Translations under genes and position numbers: made by a program
Shown: in pieces, positions 18,082 through 25,937 of the stretch
How the letters are laid out: every line of letters starts with the position of its first letter
Position numbering within the stretch: the first letter of the stretch is position 1
Notes under the pieces: generated by a model
Database searches by the model: none
What the model saw: the letters and a program-made list of their open reading frames with translations, nothing else
Told to the model about the DNA's origin: nothing
Assembly (NCBI GenBank): GCA_038205115.1
Contig: JBBRCE010000064.1
Span: 1 to 28,926 of the forward strand
Length of the DNA: 28,926 nucleotides
Reading direction: 5' to 3'
Source of the DNA: JBBRCE01 sp038205115
Lineage (GTDB): Bacteria; Planctomycetota; Planctomycetia; Pirellulales; JBBRCE01

Positions 18082-18857
18082 GATGGCACCGATTCCTGGC
18101 CAGCGGCCGTGGGCAGTGCATCGGTTTTGGCTGGCTCGGTCAGCAAGAAGAACAGTTGTTCCAGACTTGCGTCGGCGCCAAACCGGTTACGCATTTCGGC
18201 CAGCGTGCCTTCGGCGGCCAGGCGGCCATGGCTGACCACCGCCACGCGGTCGCATAGACGCTCGGCCTGATCGAGCAGATGGGTCGAAAACACGACCGTG
18301 CTGCCGGCGGCGGCCGTCTCGCGCATCAGTTCGTGCAAGACTTGCGTGCCATGCGGATCGAGTCCGTTGGTGGGCTCGTCCAAAACCAACAGTTGCGGTT
18401 GATGCAGCAAGGCCAGGATCAAGCCGAGTTTCTTTTTCATGCCCCGCGAGTAATTCTCCGCAAACTCTTCCATCGCGTCGCTCAGATTCAGCCGATCGGC
18501 CAGTTGGCGGCCACGGGCGTCGATGGTGGCGCGATCGAGTCCGTGCATTTCGCCCACAAACCGGATCAGCTCGCGGCCACGCATGAAGTCGTAAAACGCC
18601 GGCTCGTCAGGCAAGTAGCCGACCAGCGCTTTTACGGCCACGCTGTCGTTAAACGCATCCAGCCCGGCCACACGGATCGATCCGCTGCTCGGTTGTAACA
18701 TGCCCATCAAAAGTTTGATCAGCGTGGTTTTGCCGGCGCCGTTGGGGCCCAGTAGTGCAAAGATTCCGCCGGCGGGCACACTGAGCGACAGCCCCGCTAG
18801 GGCAGTGAAACTGCCGTAGCGTTTGACGAGTTGGTTGATTTCAAGGATGTTTTGCAT
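18078..18857 (-). CDS. ABC transporter ATP-binding protein (NatA-like)
   Basis: This 259-residue ATPase powers the permease encoded by the overlapping downstream gene. It has Walker A GPNGAGKTT (37-45), a divergent signature YSRGMKKKL (136-144) of the type seen in ABC-2/NatA ATPases, Walker B LLVLDEPTNGLD (156-167) and the switch histidine STHLL (H193). The last 30 residues extend past the core domain. The ATG at 18857 gives the standard beginning MQNILEINQLVKRYGS. The gene diverges from yjbQ across a 221-bp gap. Confidence 0.95.
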   Translation of the reverse strand: MQNILEINQLVKRYGSFTALAGLSLSVPAGGIFALLGPNGAGKTTLIKLLMGMLQPSSGSIRVAGLDAFNDSVAVKALVGYLPDEPAFYDFMRGRELIRFVGEMHGLDRATIDARGRQLADRLNLSDAMEEFAENYSRGMKKKLGLILALLHQPQLLVLDEPTNGLDPHGTQVLHELMRETAAAGSTVVFSTHLLDQAERLCDRVAVVSHGRLAAEGTLAEMRNRFGADASLEQLFFLLTEPAKTDALPTAAGQESVPS

Positions 18858-18901
18858 GAAGATGCTTGCGTGTCGAAAGTTTTACGGAAGATAAAACACC
18901 A

Positions 18902-18921
18902 ACGAATGCGTTTGCATTCGT
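18902..18921. promoter_or_regulatory. Perfect 8-bp inverted repeat between the divergent ABC and yjbQ genes
   Basis: ACGAATGC (18902-18909) and GCATTCGT (18914-18921) are perfect inverted copies separated by GTTT. It lies 45 bp upstream of the ATPase start codon. It may be a dimeric repressor site or an RNA hairpin in the ATPase leader. Confidence 0.35.
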
Positions 18922-19078
18922 GCCCGGCGGTCACGCCCGCCACAGATTACAAGCGGAATGGCTGGCCGAATGTTACAAGCTATTTTATCCAGCCTGCAAG
19001 CACTTCGCGCCATTTTTAGTGGATGATCGTAACGTGCTGACTGCTTTAACGTGACGAAACGGCGATCCGGACAGATTC

Positions 19079-19501
19079 ATGAAATCGAAAACCGAATATT
19101 TGACCTTCAACCTGCCCGCGCGGATGGCTTTTTTGAACATCACGCCGCAAGTCGAAGAGATCGTCCGTCAAAGCGGCGTGCAAGAGGGCTTGCTGCTGTG
19201 CAACGCCATGCACATTACGGCCAGCGTGTTTATCAACGACGACGAGCCGGGCTTACACCAAGACTATCGGCGGTGGTTGGAGCATCTGGCGCCATTTGAC
19301 GCCTCGCCCGCGCGTTATGCGCACAATCGCACCGGCGAAGACAACGCCGATGCCCACATGAAGCGGCAAGTCATGGGTCGCGAGGTGGTTGTGGCCATTA
19401 CCCGCGGCAATCTCGACTTCGGCCCCTGGGAGCAAATCTTCTACGGCGAGTTCGACGGCCAGCGCAATAAACGCGTGCTGGTAAAGGTGATTGGCGAGTA
19501 G
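19079..19501 (+). CDS. yjbQ: YjbQ family protein (UPF0047; secondary thiamine-phosphate synthase-like)
   Basis: This 140-residue protein belongs to the YjbQ/UPF0047 family. Family members can supply weak thiamine-phosphate synthase activity in E. coli, but the true role is not settled. Conserved features are LLCNAMHITASVFINDDEPGL (39-59 in part), HNRTGEDNADAHMKRQVMGRE (82-102 in part), and the C-terminal EFDGQRNKRVLVKVIGE. The usual GxWQxI motif appears as FGPWEQI (114-120), with Glu where Gln is more common. Conserved residues likely to bind metal or substrate include H45, H82 and H93. Length is normal. The ATG at 19079 is the natural start. A 7-bp inverted repeat with a 12-base loop lies downstream (19661-19686), but there is no other sign of a transcript end. 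Confidence 0.9.
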   Translation: MKSKTEYLTFNLPARMAFLNITPQVEEIVRQSGVQEGLLLCNAMHITASVFINDDEPGLHQDYRRWLEHLAPFDASPARYAHNRTGEDNADAHMKRQVMGREVVVAITRGNLDFGPWEQIFYGEFDGQRNKRVLVKVIGE

Positions 19502-19799
19502 CGATCCGTGTTTGGCAACCAGCGCCGACGATTCGTCACGCGTTGTCGTGCTCGGCCGAGATTCCAGGCCATTGCCGTCGTAGCCGGGTCGAGATCGGTG
19601 CAATGTGGCGGCGACCCTTGCTAGACGCGGATCGGCCGAATGCAGAGAATGGGTTCACCGCGACGCGGCGCGGGTGGCTCGCGTCGGCTGAAATGGAGAG
19701 TCATGAGATCGCAACGAGTCTCGTTTTCGTCGCGCGCTAGCCACGCGGTGCCGATGTCGTTTGTTTCCAATTGACTTCACGATTTTGCGATATTGCCGC

Positions 19800-21167
19800 A
19801 TGCGTTCCTGGAGATCTTTGCTGGCCAGTTTTCTGGCCGTTTCGTATCGGCCCGATGCCGATGATCGTGGATATCTAGATCGCGCGCAGATGCAGTCCGA
19901 CGATGTGGCCGAAGTGACCGTGGCCGTGTTGGATAGCAGCGAGAGTCGCCGGGTGTTTGGCGTTTCGATGGCGCGGCGCGGCGTGCAGCCGATTTATTTG
20001 CGCGTGGTTAATCGTTCGCAAGCGCAACTCCGATTGCAGCTATTGAATGTCGATCCGCGATATTTCACTCCGCTGGAAGCCGCGGCGGTGACGCACTATT
20101 CGATCTTCCGGCGGTTGTATGCGTTCGGGTTTTTGAGTTGGCTGTTTTTGCCGGTGTTGCTGCTGCTGGCGGTGAAGTTGATTTCGGCCAAGTTGGCCAA
20201 TGCGCGGATCGATGCGTTTTTTCGCGAGCAGGCGTTTCGATTGCGGCCGATTGCGCCAGGGAAAATCTCGGAAGGGTTCATTTTTACGCCGGTCGATTTT
20301 GGAACCAAGATCGTGCAGGTGAGTTTGCACGCCGCCGGCGGATCGCTGGCCAACATGGTGCGAGCCTTTCGGGCGGAGTCTGCAGAGCAGACGAGTCCAA
20401 TGCCGCAGGCCACCGACAAGCCGGCCGCGCAGTTTGTGTTTTCGATTCCGGTGCCGGGACTGAAAGCCGACTACTTACGCCGCGATTTCGAAACCATGAT
20501 TTCGCCCGCCGAAGTAATTGTTTGCCAGCCCGAAGAACTCGCGCACAGGCTGCACGAACTGCCGGCCAGCACCACCAATCGCCGGGGCACGGGCAGCGGC
20601 GATCCGACCAACCTGGCGATCATCGGCGATTTTCCGACGATCCTCAGCGCGTTTTCCGCCCGCTGGGACGAAAGCGAAACCATCACGCTGGGCACCTGCT
20701 GGAAAACGCTGCAGGCGTTTTTGTTCGGCGCGCAGTATCGGTACTCGCCGGTCAGTCCTCTGTATCTGTTTGGACGCAGCCAGGACATTGCATTGCAGCG
20801 GATTCGCCACTCGATCAACGAGCGATTGCACCTGCGGCTCTGGCTTACGCCGTATCGGTTAGGGGACCGCCCCGTGTGGCTTGGGCAAGTAAGCCGCGAT
20901 ATTGGCGTACGATTGACGACCAAAGTTTGGAATTTAACCACGCACCGCATCGACCCGGATGTGGACGAGTCTCGCGATTACGTGCTGGAAGATCTGCTGG
21001 AGGCCGAACGCATCGACGCGGCCGGTTACCTCGACGGCGTCGGCCCGTGCGAGGCAACCGCTCCGCGCCGCAACTTAACCGGCGATCGCTATTTTACAGA
21101 CGGCAAACGGGCGATCATCGTGCTCTCCGAGGCGCGCAGCCAACCGCGATTCAGCGGCTGGTCGTAG
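19800..21167 (+). CDS. Membrane protein with LssY C-terminal domain
   Basis: The function is unknown. This 455-residue protein has one clear hydrophobic segment (about 108-128, FGFLSWLFLPVLLLLAVKL) that should anchor it, and a C-terminal half matching the LssY_C domain: RPVWLGQVSRDIG, the motif THRIDPDVDESRDYVLEDLLEA in part, and YFTDGKRAIIVLSE near the end. In Legionella LssY this domain follows a PAP2 phosphatase; no PAP2 domain is present here. The N terminus (MRSWRSLLASFLAVSYRP) is weakly hydrophobic and has no lipobox cysteine. The ATG at 19800 is chosen over a TTG at 19761, although neither has a good Shine-Dalgarno. The 298-bp gap upstream has no recognisable gene; it contains a TTGACT at 19771-19776 without a convincing -10. 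The gene is convergent with the propeller gene. Confidence 0.75.
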   Translation: MRSWRSLLASFLAVSYRPDADDRGYLDRAQMQSDDVAEVTVAVLDSSESRRVFGVSMARRGVQPIYLRVVNRSQAQLRLQLLNVDPRYFTPLEAAAVTHYSIFRRLYAFGFLSWLFLPVLLLLAVKLISAKLANARIDAFFREQAFRLRPIAPGKISEGFIFTPVDFGTKIVQVSLHAAGGSLANMVRAFRAESAEQTSPMPQATDKPAAQFVFSIPVPGLKADYLRRDFETMISPAEVIVCQPEELAHRLHELPASTTNRRGTGSGDPTNLAIIGDFPTILSAFSARWDESETITLGTCWKTLQAFLFGAQYRYSPVSPLYLFGRSQDIALQRIRHSINERLHLRLWLTPYRLGDRPVWLGQVSRDIGVRLTTKVWNLTTHRIDPDVDESRDYVLEDLLEAERIDAAGYLDGVGPCEATAPRRNLTGDRYFTDGKRAIIVLSEARSQPRFSGWS

Positions 21168-21220
21168 GAAACGCCTGTTGATTTGCTTTGACTTCGCGCG
21201 TGTTTTCTGTTCGCCTGCGA

Positions 21221-22522
21221 CTACTTGACCGCGCGGAGATCGACGCACAGAATTTCGTTTTCCGCGCGGATGTACAGTTTGCCGTTGGCCAAGGCAGGCG
21301 CTTGACGCGTGGTGTCGAACAACTGCGCGCGGGCCAGTTCTTCGAACTTCTCGGCGGTGGCGCGGACGATCACCAGTTCGCCCTTCATGGTGGTGATATA
21401 GAGTTTGCCGTCGGCGAAAATCAGGTTGCTTTTGCCGAACCGCGTTTTTTGCCAAACGCGCACGCCGGTCTTGGCGTTGACGCAATTCAAATTGGTGATC
21501 GAGCCGGCACTACCCACATTGTCCAGGCCAAACAGCAGTTCGCCCTGCGCGATGCAAGTTTGCCACTCGTTGCGCATCACGCTTCCGGGACCGAGCGATT
21601 TCCAAACTTCGCTGACCGAGAAATGCCCGTCTTGCTGTTTGAGGGCCAACATCGCGCAGCCGTGATTTTCGCCTGACGAAATGAACACATGATCGTCCAG
21701 CACAATGGGCGTGGCGGTGTTGCAATCGTAATCGGTCTTCCACTCGTAGCGCCAAAGCAGCGTGCCATGTGTTGGGTCGATGCCCAGGGCCGATTTGCCG
21801 CACAGCGCCACAACCTGCCGCTGGCCAGCCACGGTCAGCAGCGCGGGCGACGAGTAACCGGGCGTCTCGTCGCCGGTTTTCCAAACCAGCTTGCCGGAAT
21901 CGACATCGTAGGCAACCACCGCGCCGGCTTTTGCGCCGGCGGTGACAACCACCAGGTTGTCGTACACCAGCGGCGAACAGGCCATGCCATATTCGGCCAC
22001 TTGCCCGCCCAGATCGACTAGCACGTTGTGTTGCCAGCGCGGTTTTCCGGTGGCTGAGTCGAGCGCCACGAGCACGCCGTTTCCGGAATACGCAAAGATC
22101 GAGCGAGCGGCGATGGTGGGCGTCGCGCGGGGACCATCGCCCTGCGTGTTTTGATAACCGTCGGCAATCGGCGTGCTCCACAGCGGCTTGCCAGCCAGAT
22201 CGATGGCCACCACCTGCTGCTTGCCGTCTTGCTCGGTCATGGTGACCGCCAACTTGTCATCGACCGCAACGCCGGACATGCCGCCGCCGACTTTGGCGCG
22301 CCACAACACCGCGGGGCCTTTGGCGTCGAATGTGTCGATCAGCTTGGTCTCGGTGGAAATGCCGTTGCGCGTTGGTCCGAGAAATTGCGGCCAGCCCGCC
22401 GAAGGTTTATCTTCCGCATTGATGCGACCGACGGTTCCGATTATCAGCAGCACGCTTGCCGCCACGATGACATGTCGCAAATACATCGCGGAAACAAATT
22501 GGCGGGCAGTAGCGCGAGACAT
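21221..22522 (-). CDS. Secreted PQQ-like (quinoprotein-type) beta-propeller protein
   Basis: This 433-residue exported protein has a hydrophobic signal segment (about 17-32) with a likely cleavage after INA (34-36). The mature part begins with WPQFLGPTRNGIS (44-56), typical of the many planctomycete PQQ-like propellers. Blades are marked by repeats such as VVAIDLAGKPLWSTPI, LVALDSATGKPRWQHN, VVAYDVDSGKLVWKTG and the segment LGIDPTHGTLLWRYEW. No dehydrogenase catalytic residues or cytochrome motif were recognised, so a binding or scaffold role is more likely than an oxidoreductase. The ATG at 22522 has GAGGA about seven bases upstream; a TTG two codons earlier is possible. A -10-like TACAAT (plus 22564-22569) lies upstream without a good -35. 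Confidence 0.88.
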   Translation of the reverse strand: MSRATARQFVSAMYLRHVIVAASVLLIIGTVGRINAEDKPSAGWPQFLGPTRNGISTETKLIDTFDAKGPAVLWRAKVGGGMSGVAVDDKLAVTMTEQDGKQQVVAIDLAGKPLWSTPIADGYQNTQGDGPRATPTIAARSIFAYSGNGVLVALDSATGKPRWQHNVLVDLGGQVAEYGMACSPLVYDNLVVVTAGAKAGAVVAYDVDSGKLVWKTGDETPGYSSPALLTVAGQRQVVALCGKSALGIDPTHGTLLWRYEWKTDYDCNTATPIVLDDHVFISSGENHGCAMLALKQQDGHFSVSEVWKSLGPGSVMRNEWQTCIAQGELLFGLDNVGSAGSITNLNCVNAKTGVRVWQKTRFGKSNLIFADGKLYITTMKGELVIVRATAEKFEELARAQLFDTTRQAPALANGKLYIRAENEILCVDLRAVK

Positions 22523-22674
22523 AGACAATTCCTCGTGTCGGATGGGCGATGATCACTGGCCGCATTGTAATCGCAGTCTGCGGCCGCCAGCTACCGGCGC
22601 GCGGACGACGATTTTGCGGGCAAGCGGCTTTTCATGCAGCGCGGTTGCCGCTGCGAAATTTCCGCCGCTCGGTA

Positions 22675-22680
22675 TATAAT
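22675..22680 (+). promoter_or_regulatory. Consensus -10 box (TATAAT) upstream of the cupin gene
   Basis: A perfect TATAAT lies 69 bp before the cupin start. No good -35 is found 16-18 bp upstream (the 17-bp position reads TGCGAA), so an activator may be needed. The cupin Shine-Dalgarno GAGGA is separate, near 22738-22742. Confidence 0.4.
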
Positions 22681-22749
22681 GAGCCGACGATTGAGAGCCC
22701 AGTTGTCGCGGCTTGGTCACCAACTCGATTTCCGTTCTGAGGAACAGCC

Positions 22750-23130
22750 ATGCACGTTGCGCATTTCGAACAAGTCGCCAATCACCCGGTCACTATGGAA
22801 GGCGCCAGCGGCTGCTCGGTGCGTCAACTGATTGGCGAATCGCACGGCGCCCCGACGTTTGCCATGCGGCAGTTCGAAGTCAACCCTGGCGGCTTTACAC
22901 CGCGTCACTTTCACGACTACGAGCACGAAGTCTACGTGCTGGAAGGCAGCGGCGAAGTGTGGGAAGGCGATCGGCCATATCCGCTGGCGGCCGGCGATGT
23001 GATTTTGGTTAAGCCCAAAGAGGTGCATCAATTTCGCAACACCGGCAATCAGCCCATGAAGTTTCTCTGCCTGATTCCCAACACGGCCACCGGCAAAAGC
23101 GTGACCGTAGCGCCGGAATGCGGGCGATAA
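22750..23130 (+). CDS. Small cupin-domain protein
   Basis: This 126-residue single-domain cupin should form a beta-barrel with a bound metal. Motif 1 is GGFTPRHFHDYEHEVYVLEG (47-66), with H53, H55 and E60 as likely ligands; motif 2 is AAGDVILVKPKEVHQFRN (80-97), with H93. These match the classic four-ligand pattern. Family members include isomerases, dioxygenases and sensory cupins, so the substrate cannot be given. The ATG at 22750 has GAGGA seven bases upstream. It diverges from the propeller gene and converges on the OleC-like gene, so it looks monocistronic. Confidence 0.88.
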   Translation: MHVAHFEQVANHPVTMEGASGCSVRQLIGESHGAPTFAMRQFEVNPGGFTPRHFHDYEHEVYVLEGSGEVWEGDRPYPLAAGDVILVKPKEVHQFRNTGNQPMKFLCLIPNTATGKSVTVAPECGR

Positions 23131-23139
23131 GCGGCGGCT

Positions 23140-23157
23140 ATAGCTTTCACAAGCTAT
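23140..23157. terminator. Short hairpin at the cupin/OleC convergent junction
   Basis: ATAGCTT (23140-23146) and AAGCTAT (23151-23157) pair perfectly around TCAC. The hairpin overlaps the stop codon of the OleC-like gene and lies ten bases beyond the cupin stop. No T-tract follows, so terminator function is inferred from position. Confidence 0.4.
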
Positions 23158-24862
23158 GAAGTTCCCGTTGTTCGATTAACTCCTGCTGCTCGGCCCAAAC
23201 GGCCAGTTGCTCGCGAAAGATTTTCGAGTTGTGCCGAATATCGACAGGTAGCGCAGGATGAATTCGAATCGTGGCGATGTCGCTCGTCAACGGAGATGTT
23301 TTTGCCAGCGCACGCAATTCGCGCAGTAATTGATCGCGTGCGGTTGCTTCGCGTGGAAATTGTCCGGCATAGGGTTCCACAATTATCTCCGGCTGCTGCT
23401 GCCCGCGCGGACCGATGCCGACCAGCGCCGAGCGGAACACCTGCGGATGCTGGTTAAAAATGGCTTCGCAGGGAATGCTGAACAGCGTTTGCGTGGCGGT
23501 CACCACGCGATGCGCCATGCGGCCGCAAAACCAAAATCGGTCCGAGGAATCGAGATAGCCCACATCGCCCATGCGGTGCCAAACCGACGGGCCGTCGGCA
23601 ATTTTGGCCGTGGCGTTGGCTTCCACACGTGTTACGTATTGCCGCGTAACCACATCGCCGCGGACGATTAATTCGCCGATCTGACCTGGCGGCAGTTCGC
23701 GAATCTGCGACATGTCGGCCAGCGGTCCGTCGTCGATTTCGATCACTTTCCACTGGATACCGGCGAAGCGATGACCGACGCACGTGCCTGCGCCTTGCAC
23801 GGTCTGGGCGGCCGTCTCGCCGAGCACTTCGCTGGCTGAAATTGTAGCGATTGGCAAGCTTTCGGTCGCGCCGTAGGGCGTGTGCATTTCGCCTTGGGGA
23901 TGGATGCAGTTGCGCATCCGGCGCAGCGTATCGACGGGCACCGGCGCGCCGGCCGAAAGCACGCGCCGCAACGTCGGCAATCGCTCGCCCGTTTGCTCGC
24001 AGTGCCGGCCCACGCGATTCCAAACGGCCGGCGAACCAAACGCCTGGTTGATGTTCCAATCGGCCACAGCCTCGATGATGTTTCGCGGATTTACCTGCGC
24101 GGGGCGCGTGGCGTCCATGTCTGGAATCACTGTCGTGACGCCCATCGCCGCGTTGAACAGACCGAACAGCGGGAAGCAAGGTAGGTCGATCTCGCCGGGA
24201 CGAATGTCGTATTGATCGCGAATTTCGCAAACCTGACGATCGAAGATGCGATGTTGGTAGAGCACGCCTTTGGGCGGTCCGGTGCTGCCGGTGGTGAAAA
24301 TGATGGCCGCCGGATCGTCAGGCGCGGTGGCTGCAATTGCGAACTGCGCGGCTTCGGTGCGGCGTAGTTTGGCCAGCGTGCTGCCGCCCCAGAACCAGCG
24401 GCGACCGACCGTGACGTTGATGCGGGCCGCGCCAAACCGACGTGGCAGCAATGCGCGAACCGCCTGCACCGGCGGAATGGCCACGAAGCCGGCGGGCCGC
24501 GCGTCTTCCAGACAACGCAACAAGTTTTTGCGGCCCATGCCGGGATCGATCAAGATCGTAACCGCGCCGCTTTTGAGCAAGGCAAACACCAGCGCGACGA
24601 AATCGATGCTGGGGCGCACCAGCAGCGCCAGCCGCTCGCCGTTTTCAACACCCACGTTCCGCAGCCCGGCGGCAATGCGATTGGTGTCGTCTTCCAACTG
24701 CGCAAACGTCACTTGCCGATACTTGCGACGTCCGCTGGCTGTGCGACCAGCCGTTTCGACCACTGCCGCAAGGTTTGGCTGCAACGCCGCCATCTGCCGC
24801 AGTCGGTTGGCGACATTCACCGTGGCGAGATGGTCCGTGATGATTGCGGCGGCAGGAATCAT
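23147..24862 (-). CDS. oleC: OleC-like AMP-binding ligase (beta-lactone synthetase type)
   Basis: This 571-residue acyl-adenylate-forming enzyme resembles OleC, which converts beta-hydroxy acids to beta-lactones in head-to-head olefin synthesis. The P-loop is FTTGSTGPPKGV (189-200). The A5 motif is TPYGATES (328-335), A7 is GDVGYLD (432-438), A8 is FCGRMAHRV (445-453), and the A10 lysine is expected at K547 in RHNSKIFREQLAVWA, a tail typical of OleC. The early segment RPSIDFVALVFALLKSGA and IDPGMGRKNLLRCLE (105-119) also fit OleC better than fatty acyl-CoA ligases. No oleA, oleB or oleD homologue is visible in the window. The ATG at 24862 lacks a good Shine-Dalgarno. The gene lies 112 bp after the ATP-grasp gene on the same strand. 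A generic fatty-acid-CoA ligase is the main alternative. Confidence 0.75.
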   Translation of the reverse strand: MIPAAAIITDHLATVNVANRLRQMAALQPNLAAVVETAGRTASGRRKYRQVTFAQLEDDTNRIAAGLRNVGVENGERLALLVRPSIDFVALVFALLKSGAVTILIDPGMGRKNLLRCLEDARPAGFVAIPPVQAVRALLPRRFGAARINVTVGRRWFWGGSTLAKLRRTEAAQFAIAATAPDDPAAIIFTTGSTGPPKGVLYQHRIFDRQVCEIRDQYDIRPGEIDLPCFPLFGLFNAAMGVTTVIPDMDATRPAQVNPRNIIEAVADWNINQAFGSPAVWNRVGRHCEQTGERLPTLRRVLSAGAPVPVDTLRRMRNCIHPQGEMHTPYGATESLPIATISASEVLGETAAQTVQGAGTCVGHRFAGIQWKVIEIDDGPLADMSQIRELPPGQIGELIVRGDVVTRQYVTRVEANATAKIADGPSVWHRMGDVGYLDSSDRFWFCGRMAHRVVTATQTLFSIPCEAIFNQHPQVFRSALVGIGPRGQQQPEIIVEPYAGQFPREATARDQLLRELRALAKTSPLTSDIATIRIHPALPVDIRHNSKIFREQLAVWAEQQELIEQRELHSL

Positions 24863-24974
24863 ACAGAATCGAAAGTCGAAAAAGTCCGTCGAGAGCGAAA
24901 TCGATGGCCGGTTGGCGAACTCCGGCTGGGCTTGAATAACGGCGTAGTGCGATTGACGCCATGCCGCGGCAATT

Positions 24975-25862
24975 TCAACGCGGCAGCGATCGAACGTATT
25001 CTAACACCAGTCGGGCGACATCGACATGCAGCGTGGCGGCCAGCGCTTTCCAGCCGGGTACGGCGTTGACTTCAATCACCCAATTGCGGCCGTGCAGGTC
25101 GGGCAGCACGTCCACGCCCGCCAGCGGCGCGCCAACAGCGTCGGCCGATCGCAGCGCCAGTTCGGCCAGCTGGGGTGTGACTTCGATCGGTAGGGTCGTA
25201 GCGCCGCGACTGACGTTGGTTCGCCAGTCGCTGGGGTTGCTACGCCGCATGCCGAGCACTTGGCGACCGATGACCAGCAAGCGCAAATCGGCGCCGGCGT
25301 GCGGCACAAACTGCTGCAGATAAATGATGGTGCCCAACTGTTCGAGCAGTCGAAATGCCCTGTCGGCCATGGCTGTGTCTTGCAGTCGCGCGATGCCGCG
25401 ACCTTCGGAACCGAACAGCGGTTTGACGACCACGTCGCCACCCAGCGCGTCGAAGGCGCGCCGCGCGTCGGCCGCCGTTTGGCAAACGATTGTGGCCGGC
25501 ATCGGCAAACCGGCCGCCGCAAGTTTTGCCGACGCCAGGTATTTATCCACCGAGGCTTCGACCGCGCGCGGCGGGTTGATCACGGGGCAGCCGGCGTCTT
25601 GCAATCGCGCCAGCAGGTCCATGCGAAACACCACCTGCTCCAGCGAGCCCGGCGGCATGGTGCGGACCAGCACGGCGTCGAAGTGGCGACAATCCATGTC
25701 GCCAGCATATATCTGAACTGCGTGCGCGTCCGTCCGTGGCAACGAAATTTGCGAGTGCAGCTCGCGAAAATCCAGCGGCACAATCTCATGCTGTGTGGCC
25801 GCCGCGCGACGCAAGTCTGTCAGGTACCAACTGTCTGTCGCGGCCAGCACGCCAATTCGCAT
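24975..25862 (-). CDS. RimK-like ATP-grasp ligase, probable H4MPT glutamate ligase
   Basis: This 295-residue ATP-grasp protein joins an amino acid to a carboxylate using ATP. The ATP-grasp core has VVVKPLFGSEGRGI (144-157), the segment WRTNVSRGA (213-221) and the metal-binding end EVNAVPGWKALAATL (264-278). RimK-like ligases of this type lie beside mch in methylotrophs and planctomycetes, where they are thought to add alpha-glutamate to the methanopterin cofactor (MptN-like). That function is inferred from neighbourhood and family, not shown. The ATG at 25862 gives the usual N terminus MRIGVLAATDSWYL. A GTG at 25913 would extend it by 17 Pro/Arg-rich residues and lies just 24 bases after the mch stop. 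Either way it is probably co-transcribed with mch. Confidence 0.85.
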   Translation of the reverse strand: MRIGVLAATDSWYLTDLRRAAATQHEIVPLDFRELHSQISLPRTDAHAVQIYAGDMDCRHFDAVLVRTMPPGSLEQVVFRMDLLARLQDAGCPVINPPRAVEASVDKYLASAKLAAAGLPMPATIVCQTAADARRAFDALGGDVVVKPLFGSEGRGIARLQDTAMADRAFRLLEQLGTIIYLQQFVPHAGADLRLLVIGRQVLGMRRSNPSDWRTNVSRGATTLPIEVTPQLAELALRSADAVGAPLAGVDVLPDLHGRNWVIEVNAVPGWKALAATLHVDVARLVLEYVRSLPR

Positions 25863-25937
25863 TGTCGAAACAGATTCCGGGGGACGAGAAAATCTTTTGC
25901 GCGGCGGCGCCACGAACCGTTCGAGTCGCGCCAGCGG

